Source of the DNA: Arthrobacter terrae
Lineage (GTDB): Bacteria; Actinomycetota; Actinomycetes; Actinomycetales; Micrococcaceae
Length of the DNA stretch: 64,000 nt
Reading direction: 5' to 3'
Assembly (NCBI RefSeq): GCF_015708085.1
Contig: NZ_JADNYM010000025.1
Coordinates: forward strand, 1-64,000
Shown here: positions 24,763 to 32,519 of the stretch, one piece after another
How the letters are laid out: the number at the start of each line of letters is the position of its first letter
How positions within the stretch are numbered: position 1 is the first letter of the stretch
Notes under the pieces: model-generated
Seen by the model: the letters and a program-made list of their open reading frames with translations, nothing else
What the model was told of the DNA's origin: nothing
Database searches by the model: none
Translations under genes and position numbers: made by a program

Positions 24763-25815
24763 TCATGGATTCCCGTACCGAAGAACCAGCCCGTCGCTAC
24801 CCGTAGGAGGGTCGTTCTCCTGTTCTGCGTCCAGTCTCAGTTCCTGGAATTCCTGCGGGTCGAGTTCACTGGGCCTGATAACGGGCTTCTTCGGCCGGTC
24901 ATCGAAGACGAGGCGGGTGACGTCCGCCCGGGCGTAGTGGCCGGCGGGATCGACTATGTTCTTGGCCAGGTCAATCTCTGCCAGGTCGATGTCGGCGTAA
25001 ACGATTCCTTCGGTGGTCGGGGCGAGGGGCTCGGTGATGAGGCCGGAGTGCGGCCCGTAGACCCGGGCGTACCCTCCGCCGCCGGTGTAGATGGGGGTCG
25101 GGCCGCCGTCGGCCGTGGGGAACTTGCGTGCCCCCTCGTGGGACATGATCTGCGTGGCGGCGATGACAAAAGCGCTGCCCTCGAGGGCATAGGTCTGAGT
25201 GCAGGCCATGATAGATTCCGGGCTGAGGGCTGGCACGTTTCCTAAGATCCCGAGGCAGGGCCACCCTGCGACATGGATCTGCTCGTTCTGTGCATACATG
25301 GCGTACTTCGTCAGCGGCTGGATGTGTTCGAAGCAGTTCAGCGCACCGATACGCCCAAGCGGGGTGTCGATGACCTTGATGCCACTCCCGTCGCTTTCCC
25401 CGAACAACGTGCGCTCTGCGTGGGTGGGCTTGAGCTTGCGCCGGTGCATCAGGATCTCGCCATCGGGTCCGATGACGGCCTGGGAGATGTAAAGCGATCC
25501 CGCGTCCTTCTCGCTGAAGCCCAGGACGACGGTGATGGCATGGCGGCGCGCCGCTTCGCGAATCCGGCGGAGGTGTTCCCCGTCGAGGGTGGGGGAATTG
25601 GCGTGGTACCGGGCCACGAACTCCATCTGCTCGTACACCGGGTAGGACCACAGGAAGACGGGGTAGCCGGGGATCCACGTCTCGGGGAACGCGACTAAAT
25701 CCGCTCCACCGTTTGCGGCTTCGCCGATCAGATCTATGGTCTTGGTGGTCGTTCCGTCGATGTCCAGCCAGACCGGTTCCGCCTGCACGGCCGCAACTCG
25801 TACCTTATTGCCCAC
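24763..25815 (-). CDS. nitrilase
   Basis: A 350-residue carbon-nitrogen hydrolase that converts nitriles to carboxylic acid and ammonia. The catalytic triad is visible: Glu45 in FPETWIPGYP, Lys127 in HRRKLKPTHAER and Cys161 in ALNCFEHIQPL. Most true nitrilases have Cys-Trp-Glu-His; here Trp is Phe, which may affect substrate choice. AQNEQIHVAGWPCLG and the C-terminal VDPAGHYARADV are also nitrilase-specific and set it apart from amidases and carbamoylases. The start ATG at 25815 is preceded by GGAGAAG. It is divergent from an AraC-type regulator, an arrangement like regulated nitrilases of other Actinobacteria (NitR-type control). Confidence 0.9.
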   Translation of the reverse strand: MGNKVRVAAVQAEPVWLDIDGTTTKTIDLIGEAANGGADLVAFPETWIPGYPVFLWSYPVYEQMEFVARYHANSPTLDGEHLRRIREAARRHAITVVLGFSEKDAGSLYISQAVIGPDGEILMHRRKLKPTHAERTLFGESDGSGIKVIDTPLGRIGALNCFEHIQPLTKYAMYAQNEQIHVAGWPCLGILGNVPALSPESIMACTQTYALEGSAFVIAATQIMSHEGARKFPTADGGPTPIYTGGGGYARVYGPHSGLITEPLAPTTEGIVYADIDLAEIDLAKNIVDPAGHYARADVTRLVFDDRPKKPVIRPSELDPQEFQELRLDAEQENDPPTGSDGLVLRYGNP

Positions 25816-25878
25816 GACTTCTCCTTATAGGGTTTGGATGTACCCTCAATTTATGGCGTGATCCACGTCATGTCATTG

Positions 25879-25913
25879 GCAATTCCTGCAGGCCCGGCTG
25901 CGATTCCTGCAAG
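25879..25913 (+). promoter_or_regulatory. AraC-type direct-repeat operator candidate
   Basis: GCAATTCCTGCAGG at 25879-25892 and GCGATTCCTGCAAG at 25900-25913 are direct repeats spaced by exactly 21 bases, two helical turns. They lie in the 148-base gap between the divergent nitrilase and AraC-type genes. AraC proteins typically bind such tandem half-sites. Confidence 0.65.
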
Positions 25914-25963
25914 TTCAGGGCTCTTCTGCGGGGAACAAACTGATACGGGATTTGGGGTACACG

Positions 25964-26914
25964 ATGGCTGAACTTGAGGCCACCGACGTCCGGGCCTGGC
26001 AGGACGCAGCGAGCACGGCCTTCGTGCCCCTGCTCTGCACAAGTCTTGCTCCCGGATTCACCGCGCATCTGGAGTCGGTTCCGCTCTCCGGCGGCGTTTC
26101 GCTGGCCCGCATCATGTCCGGCCCCTTGCGTGTGGAACGCACTGTGCAGCTGGCCCGTCAGAGCGGCGACGACGACCTGCTGCTATCGCTGCAGCTCAAG
26201 TCGACCGGCGACGTCCACCAGCACGGACGGACCGCCAGGCTCGTCCCGGGAGCCGCTGCCCTCTACGAGACGAACCGCCCCTACCTTCTGGACCAGCCTC
26301 GAGCCGGCCAAGACCTCATCGTTCTACGCGTGCCCCGCAGGCGCCTCGGACTGAAGGACGCGCTCGTGTCGGACCTGTGCGGACGGACCATGGACGGATC
26401 CGTCCCCGGCATGGCCGCCTTCAACGGCTACGTTTTCGGCATTATCGCCGGCCGCTCCCAGCTGACCGCACAGGCACGGCAGGAACTGGGCCAGATCAGC
26501 GCCGACCTCCTCGCCTTGGCTCTGCGCTCCTTCGCGGGACTCCGCGGCACCGGCTGGGACAACGACCAGACGCTCCTTCAATCCGCCAAGGCATACATCC
26601 GGAGACACCTCGGCGATCCGAACCTTGGTGTCGAACGTTTGGCTCGCGCCCTGAATGTCTCCCAACGGAAGCTCCACTCCCTCTTCTCCTCCACCGGAGA
26701 AACGCCGGCCGCCTACGCGCGGCGTCTCCGCATGGAACATGCAGCGTCCCTCCTTGCCGCCCGTCCCCAAACAAACCAAGCCATCCACGCCATCGCCACC
26801 GCCTGCGGTTTCCGCGACACCTCCACTTTCACCAGGACGTTCAGACAGGCCTACCAGTGCTCACCCACCCAGTGGCTGCTCCTGGCCGATCAAGGTGACG
26901 AGCAGACGCTGTAA
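25964..26914 (+). CDS. AraC family regulator, NitR-like
   Basis: A 316-residue regulator. The N-terminal half is an AraC_binding_2-type sensor (FRA-like ...ARQSGDDDLLLSLQLKSTG, ARLVPGAAALYET). The C-terminal double HTH covers about residues 215-312, with LGVERLARALNVSQRKLHSL and AIATACGFRDTSTFTRTFRQ, plus the family end CSPTQWL. The ATG at 25964 has a weak GGGG site; a TTG at 25952 is in frame. It probably activates the divergent nitrilase gene in response to a nitrile or amide, as NitR does in Rhodococcus. The pairing is my inference from position and the operator repeats. Confidence 0.85.
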   Translation: MAELEATDVRAWQDAASTAFVPLLCTSLAPGFTAHLESVPLSGGVSLARIMSGPLRVERTVQLARQSGDDDLLLSLQLKSTGDVHQHGRTARLVPGAAALYETNRPYLLDQPRAGQDLIVLRVPRRRLGLKDALVSDLCGRTMDGSVPGMAAFNGYVFGIIAGRSQLTAQARQELGQISADLLALALRSFAGLRGTGWDNDQTLLQSAKAYIRRHLGDPNLGVERLARALNVSQRKLHSLFSSTGETPAAYARRLRMEHAASLLAARPQTNQAIHAIATACGFRDTSTFTRTFRQAYQCSPTQWLLLADQGDEQTL

Positions 26915-27170
26915 GCCCCCGCACACCAGTAACCCCGACAAATGGCCAGCCGAGGCGGAAAAACCGGCTGATCGAAGGATCCGTTAATGGTGGGTTTGCT
27001 ACGCTGCGGATCTCGTACGCCCACAGAAGGAGTGAAGTGGAGGCACGCTGTCCGGAAGACAGACGGGCCCAGCCGTCTCGGTTCCAAAGAACTGGAACAC
27101 TAGCTCGAGAGTCGTTCACCGCAGCAGGTTGGGGTCTGAGTGAATTGTGCGGATGACTGCGAGGTCTCCG

Positions 27171-27432
27171 CTAGACGGCGAGGACGATTTTTCCTTTGGC
27201 TCGGTGTCCTAGCATGTGGGCGACTGCATTCGCGGCCTCGCCAAGCGCGTAGATCTTGTCGATGACCACCTTGACATCGCCGGATGCGAGGAGCCCGCGA
27301 GGGCGCCCAGGTTCTCTTGGTTCACAACACAAGTGACCAGCCGAACTGGTCCTGATCTCCTCCCCATCATTGCTGCTTGCGCCATCCTCGGTAGTCCCGC
27401 GAGAAAGCCACCTGCGTTGCCGCATGATGAAC
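27171..27432 (-). pseudogene. zinc-type alcohol dehydrogenase / quinone oxidoreductase end fragment
   Basis: The last block, VKVVIDKIYALGEAANAVAH then GHRAKGKIVLAV, is the C-terminus of medium-chain dehydrogenases. Upstream, in a second frame, GNAGGFLAGLPRM and RLVTCVVNQENLGALAG complete the family pattern, so the two parts are joined by a frameshift near 27300. The catalytic and NAD-binding domains are absent. Confidence 0.75.
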
Positions 27433-27446
27433 TCGATTCCCTATAG

Positions 27447-27465
27447 GACCGGCGTCGCGCCGGTC
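27447..27465. terminator. GC-rich hairpin
   Basis: GACCGGCG and CGCCGGTC surround a three-base loop. It lies between the DUF1016 gene end (27574) and the dehydrogenase fragment, and could stop transcripts coming from the DUF1016 gene. Confidence 0.5.
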
Positions 27466-27573
27466 ACTGGATGGTGGGCCTGACGCTTAGACTGGGCAAT
27501 CCAGATGTACGACCGCATGGTCCGGGCTTGGCATCATGTCTACACAGCGACCTGGCGTTGATCCACCTAAGCG

Positions 27574-28620
27574 TTACGCCTCGGGGGCACCCGCGGAGTC
27601 GTGCTCGAGCGCTGCGGTGATGGCTGACGGGGATGGCAGAGTAGCTCGCTCATCAGCCGGAAGTGCTTCGTACGTGTAGGACGTCACGGTCAGGGGTTGG
27701 GCAGAACCGTCGAGTGCGTAGCGCACGGTACGTTCGTTCCTGGATCCACATACGAGGATCCCGACAGTTGGGCCCTGCCTGGGCAGCCGGAGCATGTCGT
27801 TGACCGCGGTGACGTAGAAATTCAGCTGACCCAGGTGCTCGGGTTTGAATTTGCCAGCTTTTAGTTCCACGACGACGTAACGGTCGGAAGGGACGTGGTA
27901 GAGCAGTAGGTCGATGAAAAAGTCATCTCCATCGACGTCGAGATGGTACTGGCGGCCGACGAAGGCGAATCCGGGCCCGAACTCGGCCAGCGTCTGCGCC
28001 ATGCGCAGCGTCATAGCCTCCTCGATGGCAACTTCCTGGGCTTCCTCGGTCAGACCCAGAAAGTCAAGCACCAGAGGGTCCTTGGCGACCTCCCGTGCCA
28101 GGTCAGTGCCTTCTCCGGGCAGCCGTGCCTCAAGATTGTTCGGGGCCGCACCGGTGCGGCTGTGGAGGCTGGTGAGGATCTGGTGTTCCAGCACGGCCAC
28201 CGACCAACCATGCTGGACAGCTCTGAATGCGTACCATCGGCGTAACTCGTGGTCGTCCAGCTTGTTCAGGAGCGCGACGTTGTGGCTCCAGCTCAATTGT
28301 CCAGACGGTGTCTGGACAATTGGTTCCGGGCCGTTCCATGCCGCGGCGAAGGCGCGCATGTTGTACACATTGGTGCGGGAGAACCCCTTCATGTGCGGGA
28401 ACTCTGCCCGCAGGTCACGTGCGATCTGGTCAAGAACCTTGCTCCCCCACTGCTCGGTCACCTGCCTGTCCAGAATGGTCCGCCCTATGTTCCAATACAG
28501 CTCGATCATCGCCGTGTTCACTATGCGCTGCGCCCGATGCTGGGCTTCCCGTACGAGGCCTTTCAGGGTCGTCAGCGCGGCGGCGTAATCTCCGGGAAGG
28601 TCCGGTTCGAGCTCGGTCAT
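27574..28620 (-). CDS. PDDEXK nuclease domain protein, DUF1016 (YhcG) family
   Basis: A 348-residue protein. The N-terminal DUF1016 helical domain spans about residues 15-150 (AQHRAQRIVNTAMIELYWNIG, DLRAEFPHMKGFSRTNVYNM). The C-terminal PDDEXK-fold nuclease domain holds GDDFFIDLLLYH and YVVVELKAGKFKPEHLGQLN, giving the Asp and the Glu-x-Lys of the active site. It would be a DNA-cutting enzyme; YhcG-type proteins are found beside restriction systems and in islands, yet their target is unknown. ATG at 28620. It is a complete version of the broken gene at 15785-16166. A perfect palindrome lies inside the coding sequence at 28294-28322, and a related one lies upstream at 28655-28692. Confidence 0.85.
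   Translation of the reverse strand: MTELEPDLPGDYAAALTTLKGLVREAQHRAQRIVNTAMIELYWNIGRTILDRQVTEQWGSKVLDQIARDLRAEFPHMKGFSRTNVYNMRAFAAAWNGPEPIVQTPSGQLSWSHNVALLNKLDDHELRRWYAFRAVQHGWSVAVLEHQILTSLHSRTGAAPNNLEARLPGEGTDLAREVAKDPLVLDFLGLTEEAQEVAIEEAMTLRMAQTLAEFGPGFAFVGRQYHLDVDGDDFFIDLLLYHVPSDRYVVVELKAGKFKPEHLGQLNFYVTAVNDMLRLPRQGPTVGILVCGSRNERTVRYALDGSAQPLTVTSYTYEALPADERATLPSPSAITAALEHDSAGAPEA
28294..28322. repeat. 13-bp-arm palindrome inside DUF1016 gene
   Basis: Arms 28294-28306 and 28310-28322 are perfect reverse complements with a 3-base centre. It encodes part of PIVQTPSGQLSW, the same place as the palindrome in the paralog at 16076-16102. Confidence 0.9.
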
Positions 28621-28654
28621 GACTCCACCCTAGTTGGCGGCACCCGACGCACCG

Positions 28655-28692
28655 GTCCCAATCGTCCAAGACACCATCGGGACAATTGGGAC
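28655..28692. promoter_or_regulatory. upstream palindrome of the DUF1016 gene
   Basis: Arms 28655-28667 and 28680-28692 pair with one mismatch. The right arm contains GGACAATTGG, the same core as at 28314-28323 within the gene. It lies 35-72 bases ahead of the start codon, in the promoter region, so it may be an operator shared with the internal copy. Confidence 0.6.
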
Positions 28693-28772
28693 TGAAAAGT
28701 TCGGCCGCTTCTGGGTGTCAGAGGTAGCAGTGTTGTTCCGGGGGGCCCTCACGTTCTCATGAGACTTGGTGG

Positions 28773-29162
28773 CTCGCTAGCTCGCACCGGGTTGTCGGGC
28801 GTCCGCTGCGCGGCCGGCTGTTGGGGTCGGTTCCGGGCTCCGCAAGCTCCGCCCGGCCCGGACCCGGTTTCTACGCTTCGCGTTTTTTGGTTGCTGTCCT
28901 TCGGATTTTACGTGGCCGCTCCGGCCCGTCTAGCCCCTCCTTCGTCGGGGCCTGCGCCCGGGAAAACATGCTCTGGCGCTCCTGCGTCGCTTATTTCCTC
29001 CGCATGTTTTCCCTTACCTTGCCCTCAAGGGTAGACAGGCCTCCGTCGGCCACAGCTCCGCAAGCTTCGCCAGCAACCAAAAAACAACGGGGAAAAGAGG
29101 AGGGCAGCTGGCCCGGTCACACCGCCCACTCCCCCAGCCTTCGCACAAGGAAAGAGAACACT
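28773..29162 (+). repeat. long direct repeat, copy 1
   Basis: About 390 bases, matching 29695-30089 with small gaps. The central 204 bases are 97% identical (6 differences by eye count). It runs from a GC-rich leader (CGTCCGCTGCGCGGCC) through the folded core and ends with the ribosome site and start codon of the next gene. So both repeats deliver the same 5' region to two unrelated genes. Confidence 0.85.
28882..29085 (+). ncRNA. candidate structured RNA element, copy 1
   Basis: 204 bases closed by a 15-bp perfect stem (28882-28896 with 29071-29085). Nested inside are GTGGCC/GGCCAC (28912-28917 with 29048-29053), a 10-bp stem 28923-28932 with 29032-29041 (one mismatch), a CCCC/GGGG hairpin (28934-28937 with 28947-28950), a 12-bp perfect stem 28960-28971 with 29002-29013, and CCTTG/CAAGG (29017-29021 with 29026-29030). 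Together they make a multi-branched fold. It ends 77 bases ahead of the ATG at 29163, so it could be a 5'-leader regulator or an independent RNA. No conserved protein frame explains it. Function is unknown. Confidence 0.6.
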
Positions 29163-29591
29163 ATGAATGCATTGCGCACCGCGACCGTGACCACCGCCGA
29201 CACGAAGGAGGTCATCGAAGGCTTGCCCGTCCTTGGCAACTGGTACAACGGCGACGGGTACGACTGGATGGGCCGCGTCGAGGCCCGCGGCTGGCAGGTC
29301 ATCTCCGGCTGGGGCTGTGACGGCTGGGACCTGGGTAGCTGGCCCTACATCATGATTGCCGGAACCCGGACCCGGGATGAGGCAGGCGAATTGTGGGGCA
29401 TGGCCAGCTACTGCGAGGGCGATGTCACCACCACGTGGCACCGCACCCGAGATGCCCACTGGGAAGAAATCAGCCGACACGCCCACTTCCACTGGCAAAG
29501 CGGACAGTCAGACGGCCCGGCCACGCTCCCGGCAACAGCGGAGAAGATGCCTCCTGAGTGGAAGCGCCCCTACGGCGAACCTCTCGGGTAG
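29163..29591 (+). CDS. Trp-rich protein of unknown function
   Basis: A 142-residue soluble protein. It is rich in Trp, Gly and His: GNWYNGDGYDWMGRVEARGW, then GWGCDGWDLGSWPYIM, then SRHAHFHWQSG. The pattern looks like a compact beta-rich domain, as in small plasmid-encoded anti-restriction or DNA-mimic proteins, but no family could be named. Its leader, including the ribosome site AAGGAAAGAG, is the same long repeat that precedes the DUF4192 gene, which suggests common control. A 7-bp GC-rich hairpin at 29625-29641 follows. Confidence 0.65.
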   Translation: MNALRTATVTTADTKEVIEGLPVLGNWYNGDGYDWMGRVEARGWQVISGWGCDGWDLGSWPYIMIAGTRTRDEAGELWGMASYCEGDVTTTWHRTRDAHWEEISRHAHFHWQSGQSDGPATLPATAEKMPPEWKRPYGEPLG

Positions 29592-29624
29592 AGCACAGGC
29601 CGCCGGGCGAGACCCCGGCGTCCG

Positions 29625-29641
29625 CCGGCGCTCTGCGCCGG
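29625..29641 (+). terminator. hairpin after Trp-rich gene
   Basis: CCGGCGC and GCGCCGG with a TCT loop, followed by TTTAG. It lies 34 bases after the stop, in a good position for a terminator. Confidence 0.6.
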
Positions 29642-29694
29642 TTTAGTACTGCCGGTTCGCGTCCGCTGCGCGGCCGTGAACCGAGGTCCTGGTA

Positions 29695-30089
29695 CTCGCT
29701 AGCTCGCACCAGGTTATTGGGCGTCCGCTGCGCGGCCGGCTGTTGAGGTCCGGGCCGGGCTCCGCAAGCTCCGCCCGACCCGACCCATTTCTTCCACGTC
29801 TTCGACGTTTTTTGGTTGCTGTCCTTCGGATCATACGTGGCCGCTCCGGCCTGTCTAGCCCCTCCTTCGTCGGGGCCTGCGCCCGGGAAAACATGCTCTG
29901 GCGCTCCTGCGTCGCTTATTTCCTCCACACGTTTTCCCTTACCTTGCCCTGAAGGGTAGACAGGCCTCCGTCGGCCACAGCTCCGCAAGCTTCGCCAGCA
30001 ACCAAAAAACAACGGGGAAAAGAGGAGGGCAGCTGGCCCAGTCACACCGCCCACTCACCCCATCCTTCGCACAAGGAAAAGAGAACACC
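29695..30089 (+). repeat. long direct repeat, copy 2
   Basis: The second copy of the 28773-29162 repeat, placed so that the DUF4192 start codon falls at the same point as the start of the Trp-rich gene. Differences and gaps lie mostly in the outer part before the folded core. Confidence 0.85.
29807..30010 (+). ncRNA. candidate structured RNA element, copy 2
   Basis: Exactly 204 bases, as in copy 1, with the same outer stem (29807-29821 with 29996-30010) and no gaps. One difference (T for C in the 10-bp inner stem) restores full pairing. The two changes in the 12-bp stem leave it paired with one mismatch, and one change shortens the CCTTG hairpin. The element ends 79 bases ahead of the DUF4192 start. 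The unchanged length and stem-tolerant changes favour a folded nucleic acid over a protein. Confidence 0.6.
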
Positions 30090-31097
30090 ATGAAAAAGCT
30101 CAATATCTCCACTCCCGCCGGCCTGCTGGCCGTGTTCGCCCACACCCTCGGCATGACACCGGTGGAATCGTTCGTGTTGGTGACCTTGCAGGGCGGCCGT
30201 CTCGGGGCAACGCTGCGAGTGAACATCCCGACCAACGCCCCCGCCGCCGCCTATGTCCGGACGGTTGTTGACTATCTCCTTAACGATAAGGACGCGGACG
30301 GAACGATTTTGGCCGTCTACACGAACGCGGACGGCGAGCAGCCGCACCGCGAATACGTGGAGGCGCTGGAATACGACCTGCTGGCCGCCGGAATGCCCAT
30401 CCGGCAGGTCCTGCTGGTAAGCCCGGGAGGGTGGAAAGACTACTTCGACACCGACGCCGCCGTGACGGCCTTGGCGTCCATCACGGACAGCGAAGCGAAC
30501 GCGGACATGATCTTTGCCGGTTCCAACCCGGACGCCGGAAAAGCCCAAGATCGCGAGTTCACCGGGGCACCGGGCAACGCCACCACCATCACCAATATTG
30601 CCAGCGGGTTGACGGACGTTGACGCGCTGGACTTCGGCGCCCCGGCCATGATCGGAGCCCGGGCAGCGTGGACAGGCGCCTTGGGCACCGTCCCGGACAC
30701 CGCGACGGCCTGCCAACTGGTAGCGTACCTGCAGAACGTGGGCTTGCGTGATCGCGTCATCGCCGATTTCATCAACATCAATGATGAGGAATACGGCGCC
30801 GTGTTGATCGGGAAAACCAGCACCTGCCCGATGTGGTCACGCGTCGATCAGGGCGAGGCGTTGCTGGTGGAACTGCTGGCACAGACCCCGGGCGAGTTCC
30901 GCGCCCCGCTGTACACGATGCTGGGCCACATCAGTTGGTACAAGGGCTGGTCAACCACCGCGGACCAGTACTTGGATAAGGCTTTGACGGCGGCCCCGGG
31001 TTACCGGTTGGCTGACTTGCTGAAAAAAATGATTGACCTCGGTTTCCTCCCCGAGGTGGTCAAGAACAAGGCCACCGCTTACCCCGGGGCTTCCTAG
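30090..31097 (+). CDS. DUF4192 family protein
   Basis: A 335-residue protein. LNISTPAGLLAVFAHTLGMTPVESFVLV is the start signature of DUF4192 (LxSPxDLLAxVPxLLGFxPxxSLVLV). The C-terminal block with ALLVELLAQTPGEFRAPLYTML then WYKGWSTTADQYLDKALTAAPGYRLADLL is the family's last domain. DUF4192 proteins are common in Actinobacteria, often on plasmids and phages; no biochemical role is known. The product is cytoplasmic and a little longer than minimal members. The ribosome site AAGGAAAAGAG is part of the long repeat leader. Confidence 0.85.
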   Translation: MKKLNISTPAGLLAVFAHTLGMTPVESFVLVTLQGGRLGATLRVNIPTNAPAAAYVRTVVDYLLNDKDADGTILAVYTNADGEQPHREYVEALEYDLLAAGMPIRQVLLVSPGGWKDYFDTDAAVTALASITDSEANADMIFAGSNPDAGKAQDREFTGAPGNATTITNIASGLTDVDALDFGAPAMIGARAAWTGALGTVPDTATACQLVAYLQNVGLRDRVIADFININDEEYGAVLIGKTSTCPMWSRVDQGEALLVELLAQTPGEFRAPLYTMLGHISWYKGWSTTADQYLDKALTAAPGYRLADLLKKMIDLGFLPEVVKNKATAYPGAS

Positions 31098-31276
31098 CAG
31101 GTCAAGGGTTGGGCACCCATCGTCGTTGGGTGCCCAACCCGCGCCTGTGGGCGCGGCGGCCTCCGCCGCACGCTCCCCCGGCCGCATCCACGCTGCGCGG
31201 GCGCAGCGACCAGACACGATGTCGGAACGTGACGATAGGCTAGGGAAGCAACGCACCTATTGAAGGAGCCCTTCCC

Positions 31277-31450
31277 GTGTCAGCGCCGGATATATCCCAC
31301 CCCGACTTGTTCCTGGAGTACACCCCCGTGGACTCGCGGGCGAGCAAGGCGGAAACACTCCTTGCTGCCAACACCGACCGGACCGCAACGCACGCCGCGG
31401 GCGCGGTCGATATGGTTTTCAAGGATCCCCTGGAAGGGTTCACCTGGTAA
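31277..31450 (+). CDS. small protein of unknown function
   Basis: A 57-residue frame starting with GTG, 8 bases after GAAGGAG, which is a strong ribosome site. The product begins MSAPDISHPDLFLEYTPVDS and ends FKDPLEGFTW, with Ala-rich middle. It is acidic and soluble. It is too short to be matched by eye. A 17-bp-arm hairpin follows 50 bases later, so this looks like a complete small transcription unit. Confidence 0.55.
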   Translation: MSAPDISHPDLFLEYTPVDSRASKAETLLAANTDRTATHAAGAVDMVFKDPLEGFTW

Positions 31451-31500
31451 ACCACCACGCAGTTTTTACTGCCCCAAAGATTTTCCCGTGCGAAGGAAAA

Positions 31501-31537
31501 AGATGAGAGGGCCGGCCCCTGGCCGGCCCTCTCATCT
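31501..31537. terminator. strong hairpin after small gene
   Basis: Perfect 17-bp arms, 31501-31517 and 31521-31537, with a 3-base loop. It is the strongest simple hairpin I saw in the window, well placed to end the 31277 transcript or to insulate the transfer region. Confidence 0.8.
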
Positions 31538-31609
31538 CGTCTGCTGAACCATACGGGGTAGCAGCACCCGCGGACAGTCGGACGTCGCCCGCAACGTAGG
31601 ATGGACGGG

Positions 31610-31653
31610 AAGCCCTACCGGGTCGTCCCCCAATAGATCCGGTAGGGCTTTCT
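31610..31653. terminator. second hairpin upstream of transfer region
   Basis: AAGCCCTACCGG at 31610-31621 and CCGGTAGGGCTT at 31639-31650 are perfect 12-bp arms with a 17-base loop, followed by TCT. It may be a terminator or part of the transfer origin region. Confidence 0.6.
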
Positions 31654-32074
31654 CATGCGCAGGCATCAAAGGCGGCGCGCTTGCGTCCTGATCGAAAACC
31701 GCGCCCGTGGTGTCAGGTTTTCAGACGCGACCGGGTGTCGGCGTCGCCACAGTCCGCACGGATGCCACCAACGATATTGCTATGCCGTCACCGTCGCCGG
31801 CGTGCCGCCTTCAGCATCTTCTTGCCACTACCTTGCCGGGGCACCGGAGGCGGAGATGCCGGCGTTGGTGAAGCCGGCGCCGATGGTGTGGGCTTTGGTG
31901 GTGAATACACCGTGTGGAGGCTGTACACATCCGCCACGCGCTTTGGTCACCTCTTGCTGTGTCGGTGCCGTGGCGGTTGTGTGCAGCCGGTTCGCTGGTT
32001 CCTGTCGTCCACCATGTGTGCAGGAAAAGACCGAAGGATTAATCTTTTGCTGTGCACATGTGGGCGAGAGGCAG
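31654..32074. other. non-coding stretch upstream of transfer genes
   Basis: Frames are open on both strands, but none has a ribosome site, a sensible start or a protein-like composition. This stretch lies between two hairpins and the small accessory gene, ahead of MobC. It may contain part of the transfer origin. Confidence 0.35.
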
Positions 32075-32389
32075 CTAGTGGTGACCGACAGATTCTCCAG
32101 CATTCGATGGCTGCCTTGTAGCTGCCGGTTTACGGGCTGCACGTTTGCGGACGCGCAGCTTCTTTTCCGGCTCAGGGAGTCCCGAGGAGCGTAGCTCGTC
32201 TGCGTTCCAGCCCGCGCTGAGCGCGGCCTGGTAGCGGCGGGCGTCTTCGTCTTCGGCCTCACTGAGTGCCGCCCGCGCATTGGCGACAGACGTTCGCGAC
32301 TTCACTAAGGCGCGAACGGAATCCATGCGACTGTTCAGCCGTTTCTGTAGCTCTTGTTCGATCTTCTCTGCGTCAATGTGGGTAGCCAT
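32075..32389 (-). CDS. small basic coiled-coil protein
   Basis: A 104-residue protein. The first half is helical (AEKIEQELQKRLNSRMDSVRAL, RAALSEAEDEDARRY), and the second half ends in a strongly basic tail (KKLRVRKRAARKPAATR). It would bind nucleic acid. It is divergent from mobC and adjoins the transfer origin candidate, so an accessory role in DNA processing is plausible. I do not know a family name. The ATG at 32389 has no strong ribosome site. Confidence 0.55.
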   Translation of the reverse strand: MATHIDAEKIEQELQKRLNSRMDSVRALVKSRTSVANARAALSEAEDEDARRYQAALSAGWNADELRSSGLPEPEKKLRVRKRAARKPAATRQPSNAGESVGHH

Positions 32390-32519
32390 GGCACCCAGCC
32401 TAGCCGAGCGGTCTAGTAGCCCGCAGGGCCGACGAAAGAGCAGGCACGGCGAAGCCGTCTACGCGACCGAAGCGGAGAGTATTTCGTAGACGAAAATCTG
32501 CCGCGCGGAGCAAGCTATA

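Noticed and set aside
28821-29591. Reading through the first folded element as the N-terminus of the Trp-rich protein
   Set aside because: The element is also present upstream of a different gene where this frame does not continue, and a good ribosome site precedes the ATG at 29163.
31655-32280. Long open frames on both strands upstream of the transfer genes
   Set aside because: No ribosome site, improbable composition and no family blocks; high GC keeps frames open by chance.
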